Shown here piece after piece: positions 8,205 through 17,893 of a DNA stretch of 64,000 nt (position 1 is the stretch's first letter; every line of letters starts with the position of its first letter). The notes under the pieces are model-generated. The model was not told the origin of the DNA. It ran no database searches and saw only the letters and a list, made by a program, of their open reading frames with translations. The position numbers and the translations under genes are program-made. Location of the stretch: assembly GCA_022508445.1 (NCBI GenBank), contig JAFLVG010000003.1, positions 124,001 to 188,000 of the forward strand. The letters are read 5' to 3'. Source of the DNA: Clostridiales bacterium (lineage in GTDB: Bacteria; Bacillota; Clostridia; Christensenellales; Pumilibacteraceae).

Positions 8205-9182
8205 TTATCTTTCGTCCTTTTGTTGGTTATTTTCGTGGTTGATTTGCTCCGACGTTTCGATTGTTTCGCGCTCGGCTTCCGCGCTCTCGTATTCGAGCGG
8301 AATGCCGTAAAACTTTTCGTACATCTCCGTCGCCGCCGCGTACGCCCGACGCGCAACATCCCCTTTTCTTTCAAACGGTTTGAGCGTTTTGTCAACATAT
8401 ATGGGGTCGGCTATTTTAATCACCGCTTTGGGCAGGTGGAAAAGCTTGCGCAGGCCTGTCGGCTTTTTAAAGCAGTACAGCATGGGTACTACGGGGATGT
8501 CGAGCTTTTCCGCGTAATAGAACGCTCCGTCCTTGTACGGGCGCGGCTTTTTATACCCTATCCACATGCTCTTTTCCGGGTAGAAATGTATCGTCGCTTT
8601 GCGCTCCTTCACGTATTCAAGCATGTCGTTGAATGGGCGTGCGCCCTTTATGCTTATCGGAAGCGGTATCACCCCTGCGCTTTTGAGTATTCTGCCGCCG
8701 ACTGTCGATTTGCAGTTGTGCGGCGCTACCACTATGTAACGCGATTTCATGCCCGTTGCGCGAAGGGTGAGAACGCCGTCGAGATACCCGACGTGGTTTG
8801 CGGTCGTGATGTACGCGCCTAACTTTTTCAGTTTTTTCCTATCCTTTACGCGCCAAACGCCGAAAACCACCGCGCCGCCGAAATATCCTATCAGCTTGAA
8901 TATCGTGTTCCATATCGCGTGAGCAATGTGCCAAAACGGATTTTTGGGGTGCTTATAAACAAAAGTGCCGTCCGTCCTTGCGCTTTTTTTTGTGTCGAAC
9001 GGCGCTCCGTCCACGTCGAACAGCCTGCGTTTTTCAAGCTCGGTCAGATAGATGTTATACACGCGCTTTGTCATCTTGCCGTCCGCGGCTATCTCTTTCA
9101 TGACAATATCGTATATGTCGCGCGGCAGCTCGCCTTTTTCCGCGAGCTCGCCGAAAAAGCTCATGTACTTTTTCGTGTTCAT
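8205..9182 (-). CDS. PlsC-type 1-acylglycerol-3-phosphate acyltransferase family protein
   Basis: Membrane-associated acyltransferase likely to add an acyl chain to a lysophospholipid or related glycolipid precursor. The H-x4-D catalytic motif is NHVGYLD, and FYPEKSMW occupies the position of the usual substrate-binding EGTR block. An N-terminal region of about 90 residues with no recognised function precedes the PlsC domain, and a charged Glu-rich tail follows. The start codon overlaps the end of the glycosyltransferase gene by 4 bp (ATGA), which points to coupled translation. The acceptor cannot be decided from the sequence. Confidence 0.85.
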   Translation of the reverse strand: MNTKKYMSFFGELAEKGELPRDIYDIVMKEIAADGKMTKRVYNIYLTELEKRRLFDVDGAPFDTKKSARTDGTFVYKHPKNPFWHIAHAIWNTIFKLIGYFGGAVVFGVWRVKDRKKLKKLGAYITTANHVGYLDGVLTLRATGMKSRYIVVAPHNCKSTVGGRILKSAGVIPLPISIKGARPFNDMLEYVKERKATIHFYPEKSMWIGYKKPRPYKDGAFYYAEKLDIPVVPMLYCFKKPTGLRKLFHLPKAVIKIADPIYVDKTLKPFERKGDVARRAYAAATEMYEKFYGIPLEYESAEAERETIETSEQINHENNQQKDER

Positions 9183-10543
9183 CTTGTAGTTTCGCTTTGC
9201 TCGCTCGTCGCGGCGACTCCCACCGTGGCGTCGGTGTCATCGGCGAGTATGCTTTCTGCTTGCGCCTCCGCGATGATTTCTTGCGCTTCGTCGCTCGTTG
9301 CTTTATCTTGCTCTGCCGATTGCGGCTCGCAATCGTTTTCGCACAACACTCCTTTCGCCTCGTACATGAACCGTTGCTTTGCCGCTTCCTGCTCGATTAT
9401 GTCGGCAACCGCCGTCGCGCCGTTGCCCTCGGCGATAAGGCTCTCTATATTGCGCTCGTACTCGTCGAGCGGTGTTTTATCTTTCATGAGCGCGCGTATT
9501 CTTTTTATCGTCTTGCGCTTGGAATACGCCGTTTCGCCGCAGCCGTGCTTATTGATAAACACCTTGACTGTGCCCGCTTCCATAACGTGCGGACAGTAGT
9601 TGATAATGACCGGCGTGTGCATGTAAATGCTGTCAAGCACGGCATTCGGCCCGCCCTTCGTCAAGAACACGTCGGCCGCGCCGTACAGCTCGTATGCGTT
9701 TTCCAAAAACTCATACACTTTAAGCGTCATGCCCTCCGACAGTTTGAGCTTGCTTTTGCCTTCCGCGATTGCGCAAAATTCGTCGTACCGCTTTTTGTTC
9801 TTGCCGGCGATAACGCAAAGCGTAATGGGAAGCCCGCTCTTTATGAGCGCTTTTGCAAACCTAGGGCCTCTGCCCAGCATATAACCGCCGTCCGCAACAA
9901 CTACGGTGAACTTGTCCTGCGGCAGTCCGTGCTTTTCGCGGAGCTTTTCGCGCGACAGCTCGTTTTGCTCTACGCATGAGCGCACGCACGGCGTCACAAG
10001 CCGAAGGTTTTCCTGCTTGAATTTGTACTTTTGCGCTTTCTTATACGCGAGCGGATTGTTCACGACAAACACGCCGTCGCGCCTGTCCCAGAATGTATGC
10101 AGAGTGGGATCGGGATTATAATTGATGACCACGACGTCGGGATCAAACCGCCTTTTATACTCGACCGCCAACAGGTCGGTGAAATAATGATTTGTAACTA
10201 TAATGTCGGGCTTGCGCCGTCTTATAGCCTCCAAGCCTTGCCTAAACGATTTATGCGCAACCTGTCTGTGCACAAAGCGCATGACCTTGTGTCCGCCGAG
10301 CAAAGAGATAACGGGAAAAACAATTCTGCCGAAGTACGGGATTTTGTTGGTGTACTGCGTTTCTTTGATCAAAAATCGATTCATGTGTTCGAGATTGGTA
10401 AAACCGTCGTCAGTTAGAATATAGCTTTTTTCTATATCGTAACTGTCGCCGTATTTTTCTTCGAACGCAACCGATATGCTATCCATCGAGGATATGTGAC
10501 CAAACCCCGATTCAATATATGTGATCAGTACTTTTTGCTTCAT
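9179..10543 (-). CDS. GT28/MGDG-synthase-like glycolipid glycosyltransferase
   Basis: Resembles processive diacylglycerol glucosyltransferases (UgtP) and MurG-fold enzymes, which transfer a sugar from a nucleotide sugar to diacylglycerol at the inner membrane face. The N-terminal acceptor loop SGFGHISS is a variant of the GxGH motif. The C-terminal half carries the nucleotide-sugar site (LTKGGPNAVLDS, then PVIINYCPHVMEAG). The last 70 residues are an acidic low-complexity tail. It sits between a GH78-like gene (25-bp gap) and a PlsC gene (4-bp overlap), consistent with membrane glycolipid or lipoteichoic-acid anchor synthesis. The sugar specificity is unknown. Confidence 0.83.
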   Translation of the reverse strand: MKQKVLITYIESGFGHISSMDSISVAFEEKYGDSYDIEKSYILTDDGFTNLEHMNRFLIKETQYTNKIPYFGRIVFPVISLLGGHKVMRFVHRQVAHKSFRQGLEAIRRRKPDIIVTNHYFTDLLAVEYKRRFDPDVVVINYNPDPTLHTFWDRRDGVFVVNNPLAYKKAQKYKFKQENLRLVTPCVRSCVEQNELSREKLREKHGLPQDKFTVVVADGGYMLGRGPRFAKALIKSGLPITLCVIAGKNKKRYDEFCAIAEGKSKLKLSEGMTLKVYEFLENAYELYGAADVFLTKGGPNAVLDSIYMHTPVIINYCPHVMEAGTVKVFINKHGCGETAYSKRKTIKRIRALMKDKTPLDEYERNIESLIAEGNGATAVADIIEQEAAKQRFMYEAKGVLCENDCEPQSAEQDKATSDEAQEIIAEAQAESILADDTDATVGVAATSEQSETTR

Positions 10544-10568
10544 TTAGGTTTTATTATTTCCGATGCCG

Positions 10569-12740
10569 TTATATGGTAAACTTATTTTTACCCACATTCA
10601 GCGCGATAGTGCGCCCCTCGACATTTCGCCCTACGCGCTCGGGCATAATTTCAAGCTCGACTTTGCCTTTCAAGTGATTTTCTATAACAATGTCGATGCG
10701 CGTCGGCGAATATTTGTAACGCACGTCAAGCTCGCCGCTGACAAGGCGGAGCTTCGCGCGAAAATCTTGAATCGCTCTGAAATCGGGAGTGATTTTAACT
10801 TTGCTCGCGCCAGAGCTTATTCTTATGCCGCCGAAAAGCTGTATTGCCTCGAATATTACCGCCGATTGATAGCTCTGGCAACCCGTGCCGAACCCGTTGA
10901 AGTCCTCGCCGAGCGTGGAGCTTTCGTCCGCCGCCGCAAGCGCATACCGCGAATCGAAGCGTTTTCTCGCAAGATCGCGTCTGCCGAGCTTATCGAGCGC
11001 TTCAAGCACCGCCCATTCGGTGTACGGCGACGCGCCGTGTACTGCGGAAAGAATGCGCGCTACCGCCGCCTCGCGCTCGGGCGGAACAAGACCGGTGAGT
11101 GCCACGAACGCATTTGCGCGGTCGTCGTAGAATCCGCCGCAAGCGGTATATCCGAGTCCGTCCCACGTGCTTTCTATAAAGTCCGCGATGTTCGCCATGC
11201 GGTCGCCGAACGTCTCTTCATAGTCGTATTCTCCGAAGCTCGTTCCCAATTCCTTTATGAACTTACACGCCGAATAGTACAGGGCGTTTTCGACGAGCGC
11301 TTCGTCGATGTTGTAAAGATTATCGTACCAACGCCTAGTACCCTCTCGCAGGCTTACGCCGTGTTCGGTCATGTCCCACTTCAATAAATAATCGCAAAGC
11401 TTTTCGTATTCTGCGCGGACAAGCGCAACGTCGGTCGTAAAATTGAGATATTGAGCAAACAATCCGTACTCGCCGAGCGCAAGAAGTCCGTGCGACGGGA
11501 TGTCTACGGGAATATTGCCGGGAACGCACGAATACAAAACGCCGTCGTCCTGCGAGTACTCGATAATGTTGTCAATCACCTTTTTTACGAGCGGTGCGGC
11601 GTCCGCATACGAAAGATACAGCGCACGCGCCGCGAGCGACGCGTCGCCAAGCCACATCGTGCGGTCGCGCTCTGGCGAATCGGTGAGCGTCGAGCCCATG
11701 TTGCAGTACAGTGTGTTGAGCGCTTTTTCGAAAAGCGCGTCAAGCTTGTCGTCGTTCGTTTGGAACTCGCACGACGGCGATATGGGATATCCTATTTCAC
11801 GGTATCCGAGCTTCAACACCTTGACGGTGCGCGGCATTGTGAACACAAGCGCATTGCCCGTCATGGGCAACATGCCCTCGTAAATATTGAGCGTGGGTTT
11901 TGTCGTGTAAGTCACCGAGTGCGCGCTGTAAATGCTGTTCTCGTCGCCGAAGCAACCCATGCAATCGGTGCGGTCGGTGGTTATCGTTATTTTTTCTTGA
12001 CCGTTGCCAGCTACTTCCATGTACGGAGTAACGCACATCTCGCGCGGAAAATTGACAATATACGTATCGCCGTCGAATTGATCGGTCGACTTTTTGGGCT
12101 TTACGATAACCGGTTGCGGAGAAAATCTTTCGAGCGGCATCGGACGGGGCGAAAGATTGCCTATCACGGTGTCGGGATATTCGGACAGCTCGATCGAAGG
12201 CGAAAACTGCGAAAAGTTGAAGGTCGGATTGAGCATGTTTTGAATGGGCCCTTCAAGCGACGCGTCGTAATTAACACCATAGCCTGCATAACAGCAGTTT
12301 GTCGTGCGCGGCGTCTTGAACGCGATATTCTCGTACACCGTAAAACTCTTGTCGCTGAATATATTAAGATCGTTGCATTCGAAAATGAAGCCTGCGCGGT
12401 CTGCGCAAACGAGGTCGCGTCCGCTGTTGCCGTAATATTGGCAGTGAACGGTGATGACGTTGTCGCCCTTGACGAGATATTTGGCTATATCGAATTCGTC
12501 ATAATACGCGGTTTTGCCGCTGCGATTCATGCCGCCGTTCCACACAACGGCATGTCCGTTTACGAACAAATAGTAGTGCGTTTCGCACGCGGCGCGGCAA
12601 ATCGCGCGCGCAGGCGGACGCTCCTGTCCGAAGCTAAACGTGCGCCGCATAATGATATTGCTGTTCTTTTTCTCGGCGTCCGCCGCCCAGATCCACTTGG
12701 ACTTGCCGAACAAAACGGTGGGTTCTTCGTTTTCTTTCAT
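10569..12740 (-). CDS. GH78-like (alpha-L-rhamnosidase family) glycoside hydrolase
   Basis: An N-terminal beta-sandwich domain (KWIWA, then YLFVNG and YYDEFDI) of the rhamnosidase N-domain type is followed by an (alpha/alpha)6 barrel. The GH78 signature is present as DSPERDRTMWLGDAS, which contains the acidic residues of the active site. A C-terminal beta domain ends the 723 residues. There is no signal peptide, so the enzyme should act in the cytoplasm on imported glycosides. It leads the operon with the glycosyltransferase, acyltransferase and parA. Alternative specificities within the six-hairpin superfamily are possible. Confidence 0.82.
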   Translation of the reverse strand: MKENEEPTVLFGKSKWIWAADAEKKNSNIIMRRTFSFGQERPPARAICRAACETHYYLFVNGHAVVWNGGMNRSGKTAYYDEFDIAKYLVKGDNVITVHCQYYGNSGRDLVCADRAGFIFECNDLNIFSDKSFTVYENIAFKTPRTTNCCYAGYGVNYDASLEGPIQNMLNPTFNFSQFSPSIELSEYPDTVIGNLSPRPMPLERFSPQPVIVKPKKSTDQFDGDTYIVNFPREMCVTPYMEVAGNGQEKITITTDRTDCMGCFGDENSIYSAHSVTYTTKPTLNIYEGMLPMTGNALVFTMPRTVKVLKLGYREIGYPISPSCEFQTNDDKLDALFEKALNTLYCNMGSTLTDSPERDRTMWLGDASLAARALYLSYADAAPLVKKVIDNIIEYSQDDGVLYSCVPGNIPVDIPSHGLLALGEYGLFAQYLNFTTDVALVRAEYEKLCDYLLKWDMTEHGVSLREGTRRWYDNLYNIDEALVENALYYSACKFIKELGTSFGEYDYEETFGDRMANIADFIESTWDGLGYTACGGFYDDRANAFVALTGLVPPEREAAVARILSAVHGASPYTEWAVLEALDKLGRRDLARKRFDSRYALAAADESSTLGEDFNGFGTGCQSYQSAVIFEAIQLFGGIRISSGASKVKITPDFRAIQDFRAKLRLVSGELDVRYKYSPTRIDIVIENHLKGKVELEIMPERVGRNVEGRTIALNVGKNKFTI

Positions 12741-12809
12741 AAGCTCCTTCTTTGCGAAAACTTCGTCTCATAGGCGAAAATGTGCGGCAATGCCGTTTTC
12801 AGCTTATTT

Positions 12810-12838
12810 AGTTTAACATACCGCACCGCTTTTTGCAA
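12810..12838 (-). promoter_or_regulatory. Promoter of the GH78-GT28-plsC-parA operon
   Basis: Minus-strand TTGCAA (12833-12838), 17-bp spacer, TAAACT (12810-12815), about 70 bp before the first gene. Between here and the terminator at 13005 there is no gene, only a short dispersed repeat. Confidence 0.6.
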
Positions 12839-12911
12839 CCCTTTAAGCCAAAAAATCGAATTTTAGAGCAAAAAGGAAGCGAAAAGCGTTAAAAAATGAA
12901 AATGCGGTTGA

Positions 12912-12940
12912 GCTTCATCGCTCGCGCTCGGAATGACAAA
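12912..12940. repeat. REP-like dispersed repeat copy
   Basis: Contains CATCGCTCGCGCTCGGAATG followed by ACAAA, the inverted form of the copy at 3899-3925. Confidence 0.45.
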
Positions 12941-13004
12941 AAAACACCGTTTGCCGCAGATTGTTTTTCGTCATTTTGGACACAAACGATCTCCGCATTA
13001 TATA

Positions 13005-13034
13005 CAAAAAGCGACGAGTTTGTCTCGTCGCTTT
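13005..13034 (-). terminator. Terminator after the pullulanase gene
   Basis: A perfect stem of about 12 bp (AAAAGCGACGAG with CTCGTCGCTTTT) and a short loop, with A- and T-runs on the two sides. It is active for the minus-strand gene ending at 13068 and may be bidirectional. Confidence 0.85.
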
Positions 13035-13067
13035 TAATTGTTTTGTTCCTCTTCACTATTGTTGTGC

Positions 13068-15863
13068 TTAAATGGAGTATGAGGTTGAGCCGATCCTAAC
13101 CGAGCCGGTGAGCGTCGTCGGATTGAGCGTCATTGTGAGAGTCGCGCTGTTTTTCGTACGCGTAAACGTAAACGCCCCGTCGTCGCCGTAATGATTGCTG
13201 AAACTGCCGTAACAGAAATTCGAGCTTGTTCCGGTGTCCGTGCATTTGGTGTACGAGAACAACTGCGTCGAATATTGTTTACGCAAGGCTATCAAATTCT
13301 TATAGTACGTGCGTAAGCTGTTGAATTCCGCTTGCCGCGACCAGGTTATCTGGTTAATCTTGACCGGCGAGTTGTATGAGTTTTCGTTGCCGTACTTCGT
13401 TCTGCCCATTTCGTCGCCGGCGAGCATAAAGCTTATGCCCGGACTCATTAAGTACACAGATGCGACGAGCTTCGCGCGCTTGACCGTTTCGGCATGGGCG
13501 ACGTCGTAAGAGAGCGCCGATTCGTTGCCGAACCTTGCGCCGATGAGCTGATCCCACAGCGTGTAGTTGTCGTGAGCGGCGGCATACGCCACGTTGCGCG
13601 ATCCGGCGCCCGTATACATACCCGTTCCGGAATCGCCGATTCCGCCTTCGAGCATACGCAAAATGCCTTTGCGCCCCTCTGTTACACTGCCGCCGTTTGC
13701 CCAGCCTTTACCCGGGCTGTTGTCGCCGCGAAGTCCTTCTCTACCCGAGTCGTTGAACACGGCCACACGAGCGGGAAGATCGCTCATATTGCGCGGATAG
13801 TCGTTGTTATATCCTGCAAACATGTTTTTAATGAGCTTGTTGTTAGTGGTATTGCGCGCGTATGTTCCGCTCGCCGAGCTCGTGGCTTTTACGCGGTTTG
13901 TATATGACGGGGGAACGTAGCTGCCGTCCGCAGACCACGGCTCGCCGTACATCAAAAGGCTCGCGCCCGTGTTGTTATTGAGCTTGTCGAGCGCCGAGCG
14001 AACAGCCGCGATTGTTTCGAGATCGTGAACGCCCATAAGGTCGAAGCGGAAACCGTCAATGTGATATTCCTCCGCCCAATACTTGACCGACTCGACGATG
14101 TATTTGCGCATCATTGTGCGCTCGGACGCCGTTTCGTTTCCGCAACCCGACGCGTTGGTGTAATACCCCTCGTTGTTGGTGCGGTGGTAGTAATACGGCA
14201 CCGTATCGTGCAAAGCCTGACCGCTCGTCGAATAGGTGTGGTTGTACACGACGTCCATGATGACGCCTATTCCGGCTTTGTGAAGAGCCATGACCATGCG
14301 CTTGAATTCGGTGATGCGCACCGCGCCGTTAGCGGGATCCGTGGAGTACGAACCTTCGGGAATATTGTAGTTTTGCGGATCGTAGCCCCAGTTATAGCTG
14401 TCCTTTGTGTTGTCGGCTTTGCTCATCTCGGCTTCGTCAACCGTCGCAAAATCGTAAACGGGATTGAGATGAACGTAGGTAATGCCGAGGTCTTTAAGAT
14501 AGTTGACGCCCGTTTTGAGCGAGGCCTTGCCGGGAACGGTGGTGTTCTCTTCGGTAAACGCAAGGTACTTGCCTTTGTACTTCATTCCCGAGTCGGGCGA
14601 CGAGGAAAAGTCGTTTACCGATACCTCCCAAACAATGGGGGTATCCGCATTCGTATAGTTGTTTACGTACAAATGCTTGTCGTTTGTCCAGCCGTCGGGA
14701 TCGGTGGCTTTAAGATCGACTATCATGGCGCGGTTGCCGTTTGCGCCGCACGCCTTGGCATAGGGGTCCATCGCTTCAATCGCCGCGCCTTTGTTGTCTA
14801 TTAAGTATGTGTAATACTCACCGCAGTGATCGCCGGAAAGCACAAGCTCCCACAATCCGCTCGTTTTCTTTTGCATGGGGTGAGTGGCAAGCGCACTGCC
14901 GTATCCGCCTTCGGCATAGAGCTTGACGGAAACGGAAGCCGCAAGCGGCGCCCAAAGCCTGAACGTCGTGCTTTGCTTGGTGTAGGTTGCGCCGAGAACC
15001 GCGTCTTGGGCGGCTGACGTTTCGTAATTGCTGATAAAATACGAGCTATCCAAAAGCGGCGTCGCGGCTATCGCCTTTTCAATCTGCTTGCCGTTAATCG
15101 ACAATTTCACGGAATATGTCGCGCCGAAGTCGAAGTTACTACCGTTGAGCGCGGAAAGCGTAACGGTGCAAGAAGAGCCGCCACTCTGTTGCACGGTGCC
15201 GGTCGTGAACTGCGAACCGTTTTTCAAAACGGAAACACTTGTGCCCGATAACGACACATATGCGTCAAACCCGATTGTAACGGAAGAGCTCGTCAAAGCC
15301 GTAAACCGCACTCCTGATATGTTGTTCAAAGCGTTTATTGCCTCCTGTAAGTTTGTGTAAGCCGTTCCCTCTTTGCGGATATAGTAAACGTCGGCACCGC
15401 TCGTTGTAAACTTGCCCGAAAGATTGACCATGACGTCGCCCGTTTCGGAGCTGTGCGAATCCCAGAAGCCGCCGCTTCCGCCGTTTGAGGGACATACGAG
15501 AAGTCCGAGCCTCTTCGATCCGTTGTTTAGCGCCGTTCTCTGCGCGTCCGTCACCGTAATCGTGACTATGCGCGCGGTGTTTGAACCGGCTTTGAACTGC
15601 TCGCCCGACGAAGTCGTGGGTGAATATGCGGAGCCGTCGCTACCTTCCACCCATGCCCAAACGCCCCAACTGCTGTACTGCGAATTCGGATCGTAGATGT
15701 GTACGGTGACGCTGTTTGCCGACGCCGCCTGCGGCGCTGTGCGCTCGCGGTGAATGAACGTGCCGAACGCAGTCGCAAGAAGCGCAATCATGACCGCGAC
15801 CGCGACCGCAAACCATTTCCTGTTCTTTTTGTTTATAGGTTTAACGTGATCTATTCTCATCAT
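13068..15863 (-). CDS. pulA: Secreted type I pullulanase
   Basis: Debranching enzyme that hydrolyses alpha-1,6 links in pullulan, starch and glycogen outside the cell. A hydrophobic N-terminal segment (about residues 17-35) acts as a signal peptide or membrane anchor. A CBM41/PUD-like starch-binding region (about 50-155), an Ig-like linker and a CBM48-type domain (about 285-380) precede the GH13 barrel. The type I signature YNWGYDP is present. The catalytic residues are Asp608 (FRFDLMG), Glu641 (MYGEPW) and Asp765 (AHDNYT). It begins 27 bp after the lipoprotein gene at 15891-17708, so the two form an operon. No LPxTG anchor is seen. Confidence 0.94.
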   Translation of the reverse strand: MMRIDHVKPINKKNRKWFAVAVAVMIALLATAFGTFIHRERTAPQAASANSVTVHIYDPNSQYSSWGVWAWVEGSDGSAYSPTTSSGEQFKAGSNTARIVTITVTDAQRTALNNGSKRLGLLVCPSNGGSGGFWDSHSSETGDVMVNLSGKFTTSGADVYYIRKEGTAYTNLQEAINALNNISGVRFTALTSSSVTIGFDAYVSLSGTSVSVLKNGSQFTTGTVQQSGGSSCTVTLSALNGSNFDFGATYSVKLSINGKQIEKAIAATPLLDSSYFISNYETSAAQDAVLGATYTKQSTTFRLWAPLAASVSVKLYAEGGYGSALATHPMQKKTSGLWELVLSGDHCGEYYTYLIDNKGAAIEAMDPYAKACGANGNRAMIVDLKATDPDGWTNDKHLYVNNYTNADTPIVWEVSVNDFSSSPDSGMKYKGKYLAFTEENTTVPGKASLKTGVNYLKDLGITYVHLNPVYDFATVDEAEMSKADNTKDSYNWGYDPQNYNIPEGSYSTDPANGAVRITEFKRMVMALHKAGIGVIMDVVYNHTYSTSGQALHDTVPYYYHRTNNEGYYTNASGCGNETASERTMMRKYIVESVKYWAEEYHIDGFRFDLMGVHDLETIAAVRSALDKLNNNTGASLLMYGEPWSADGSYVPPSYTNRVKATSSASGTYARNTTNNKLIKNMFAGYNNDYPRNMSDLPARVAVFNDSGREGLRGDNSPGKGWANGGSVTEGRKGILRMLEGGIGDSGTGMYTGAGSRNVAYAAAHDNYTLWDQLIGARFGNESALSYDVAHAETVKRAKLVASVYLMSPGISFMLAGDEMGRTKYGNENSYNSPVKINQITWSRQAEFNSLRTYYKNLIALRKQYSTQLFSYTKCTDTGTSSNFCYGSFSNHYGDDGAFTFTRTKNSATLTMTLNPTTLTGSVRIGSTSYSI

Positions 15864-15890
15864 CTATGCCTCTCTTATTATTTGCGTTCG

Positions 15891-17708
15891 TTAGCTGTAA
15901 TTGCCGACGAGCTTGCCGCGGCGGTAAGTAGATGTTGTTCCGTTCTCGACGGACACCTGTGAGCCGCCGCACGTAAACGTGCCGAGCGTTCCCGTACCTT
16001 TTGTGACCGTGCCGCTTTTATGGCTGTAAGCGACGACGCCGCCGTACTCGGAAGATGCCACCATGCCGGTGATTGCAACGTTTTCAAAGCTGTTGTTTTT
16101 CACAACGCCGCCGCTGCGGTTGATAGAAACAACGCCCGCACACGAGCGGATGTTTGTGGCCGTGCCGGCTATTTCGAGCTTTTTAACGGTGTTGCCGTCC
16201 ACAACGCCGCCCGAAAGGTTTTCAAGCACTACGCCGGCTATCTCGTATGTGGCGGTACCGGTACTCGAAGTGCTCGCTTCTCTGAACGTGCCCGACACAG
16301 TGCAGGAAGATACGGTGCCGTAGTTGTGCGCGACTATGCCGCCTATCTCGCCTGCCGTCGCGGTGAACTTCGCGCTGTTAAGCGTTATGCCCGTCACCGT
16401 GCCGTAATTGAAATAAGCTATCATGGCAATCGTAGCGTTGAGCGGATGGCTGTTGCTTTGAAGTCCGTTCTTTATTTCGGGGCTTTCGAACACCATGTTC
16501 TTGACGGTCGCGCCCGTCGCAACAAAGTCGAAAAGCGCCCAATAGCCGCCGTCGTAATTGACGCGAACGTCGGTCAATTTTTTGTTGTTGCCGTCGAGAA
16601 CGCCGAAGAACGGTTTGCGAAGAGTGTATATGTTCGAATCATTGTCAAGCGCGCTGACCGCGTTGTAGTTGAGATCTTTTTCTATGCGGTAATAGTTGAT
16701 TTGCGATTTGTTGAGTTCGGCGCGGTACACTTCGTAATAATCAATCGTGCGGAGGTCAAAGGGCGACGAAATAAGGTACGGGCTTGCCGCCGTGCCGTTT
16801 CCTTTAAGATAATTTATTTCGACAGGCGCAATCTCCGCACTGCCGAGAATGCCCGAACCGTCGAGATCGGGGTATACGCCGTACACTATGTTTCTGCCCG
16901 TCATGTCGTAATAGCATTCGGTCACGTGCGTCACGTTGAAGTCGAGATCGACCACGCGGTAGCCCGTCGCGCCTTCGACTTCGCCCCAGCTCAAAACCCC
17001 GTCGTTGATTGTGTAATCTTGAATAGGAAGGCAGGTTAGCGCCTTTTTAGAGTAAGTGTACATAAACGACGTTGCGTCGCTATCCATAACATTGCTTTCG
17101 GACGAAACCGCTACGATATCGAAACGCGTGTCCGCCTTTAAAGTGCTCGTGTTGTATGTGTTGCCGTGATATAAATTATCGGACGAATCGGAAACCGGCA
17201 CTCCGTTGACGCGCAGGATAAACGCCGAAACGCCGCTGTCTTTTCTCCATTCGATCACGCCGTTGTTAAATGAGATAATTTCGGGATTGAGCAACTGTGT
17301 GACCTCCGTGTTGTAAGTTAGTGTGACCGTCGTGGGTTTAGAGTCTTTATATTCGCTCGCTTTCGCAATCAGCGTTATCGTCATCTTTCCGTTGTCTGGA
17401 ATGACAAATCCGCTCACGCCGCGAAGCGACACCGAGGTCGTAGCGGTGGTCGTGACCGCGCTGCCGCTCTTAACCTCGTAGCTTTGCGCATGCGGAACCG
17501 CCGACCATGAAACCGTGAATTTTGTCGCGACATTCGTCAGCTTGACGCTCGACGCGACAACGCTTGCAAGCTGGCCTTCCTCCGGCAGCTCTTCTTCTCC
17601 CGGCGTGGAACGTTTTAAAACATCTTTACCGCATGCCGCCAGCGCCGCCATAACAACGCACAGCATGGCGATACAGGCAAGAACGCCGAGTCTTCTCATC
17701 TTTCCCAT
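15891..17708 (-). CDS. Lipoprotein with fibronectin-like domains and a C-terminal beta-helix-like region
   Basis: The signal peptide ends in lipobox LAAC, so the protein is probably anchored to the outer face of the membrane. Two or three Ig/FN3-like segments (WSAVPHAQSYEV; ISWGEVEGATGYRV-type motifs) cover about residues 45-290. A repeat-bearing region follows, with GVLDGNNKKL, GGIVAHNYGTV and GVVSINRSGGVV, typical of GLUG or right-handed beta-helix surface proteins. No catalytic residues can be assigned. It is co-transcribed with the pullulanase, which suggests a polysaccharide-binding or substrate-presenting role. This is inference from context. Confidence 0.75.
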   Translation of the reverse strand: MGKMRRLGVLACIAMLCVVMAALAACGKDVLKRSTPGEEELPEEGQLASVVASSVKLTNVATKFTVSWSAVPHAQSYEVKSGSAVTTTATTSVSLRGVSGFVIPDNGKMTITLIAKASEYKDSKPTTVTLTYNTEVTQLLNPEIISFNNGVIEWRKDSGVSAFILRVNGVPVSDSSDNLYHGNTYNTSTLKADTRFDIVAVSSESNVMDSDATSFMYTYSKKALTCLPIQDYTINDGVLSWGEVEGATGYRVVDLDFNVTHVTECYYDMTGRNIVYGVYPDLDGSGILGSAEIAPVEINYLKGNGTAASPYLISSPFDLRTIDYYEVYRAELNKSQINYYRIEKDLNYNAVSALDNDSNIYTLRKPFFGVLDGNNKKLTDVRVNYDGGYWALFDFVATGATVKNMVFESPEIKNGLQSNSHPLNATIAMIAYFNYGTVTGITLNSAKFTATAGEIGGIVAHNYGTVSSCTVSGTFREASTSSTGTATYEIAGVVLENLSGGVVDGNTVKKLEIAGTATNIRSCAGVVSINRSGGVVKNNSFENVAITGMVASSEYGGVVAYSHKSGTVTKGTGTLGTFTCGGSQVSVENGTTSTYRRGKLVGNYS

Positions 17709-17745
17709 ATCTCTTATCTCTCACCCCCATATTATGGTATTTTAT

Positions 17746-17774
17746 ATTTTAACACAACTGCCATGGGCTGTCAA
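17746..17774 (-). promoter_or_regulatory. Promoter of the lipoprotein-pullulanase operon
   Basis: Minus-strand TTGACA (17769-17774), 17-bp spacer, TAAAAT (17746-17751). It is divergent from the promoter at 17829-17857. Confidence 0.75.
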
Positions 17775-17828
17775 TAGTTTTCGGCGAATTCACGCTCATG
17801 CCCGAGTCAACAAAAATCTGTAAAAGTA

Positions 17829-17857
17829 TTGACAAAACGCGCCGAATATTGTATTAT
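17829..17857 (+). promoter_or_regulatory. Promoter of the repetitive Gln/Ala-rich protein gene
   Basis: TTGACA (17829-17834), 17-bp spacer, TATTAT (17852-17857). An overlapping TATAAT at 17857-17862 is too far from the -35 box (22 bp). Confidence 0.75.
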
Positions 17858-17893
17858 ATAATGTACTAAAATAACATATATGCGGGAATAACT

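Noticed and set aside
11451-12773. Plus-strand open frame of 440 codons over the GH78-like gene
   Set aside because: It is a shadow of the recognised glycosidase on the other strand.
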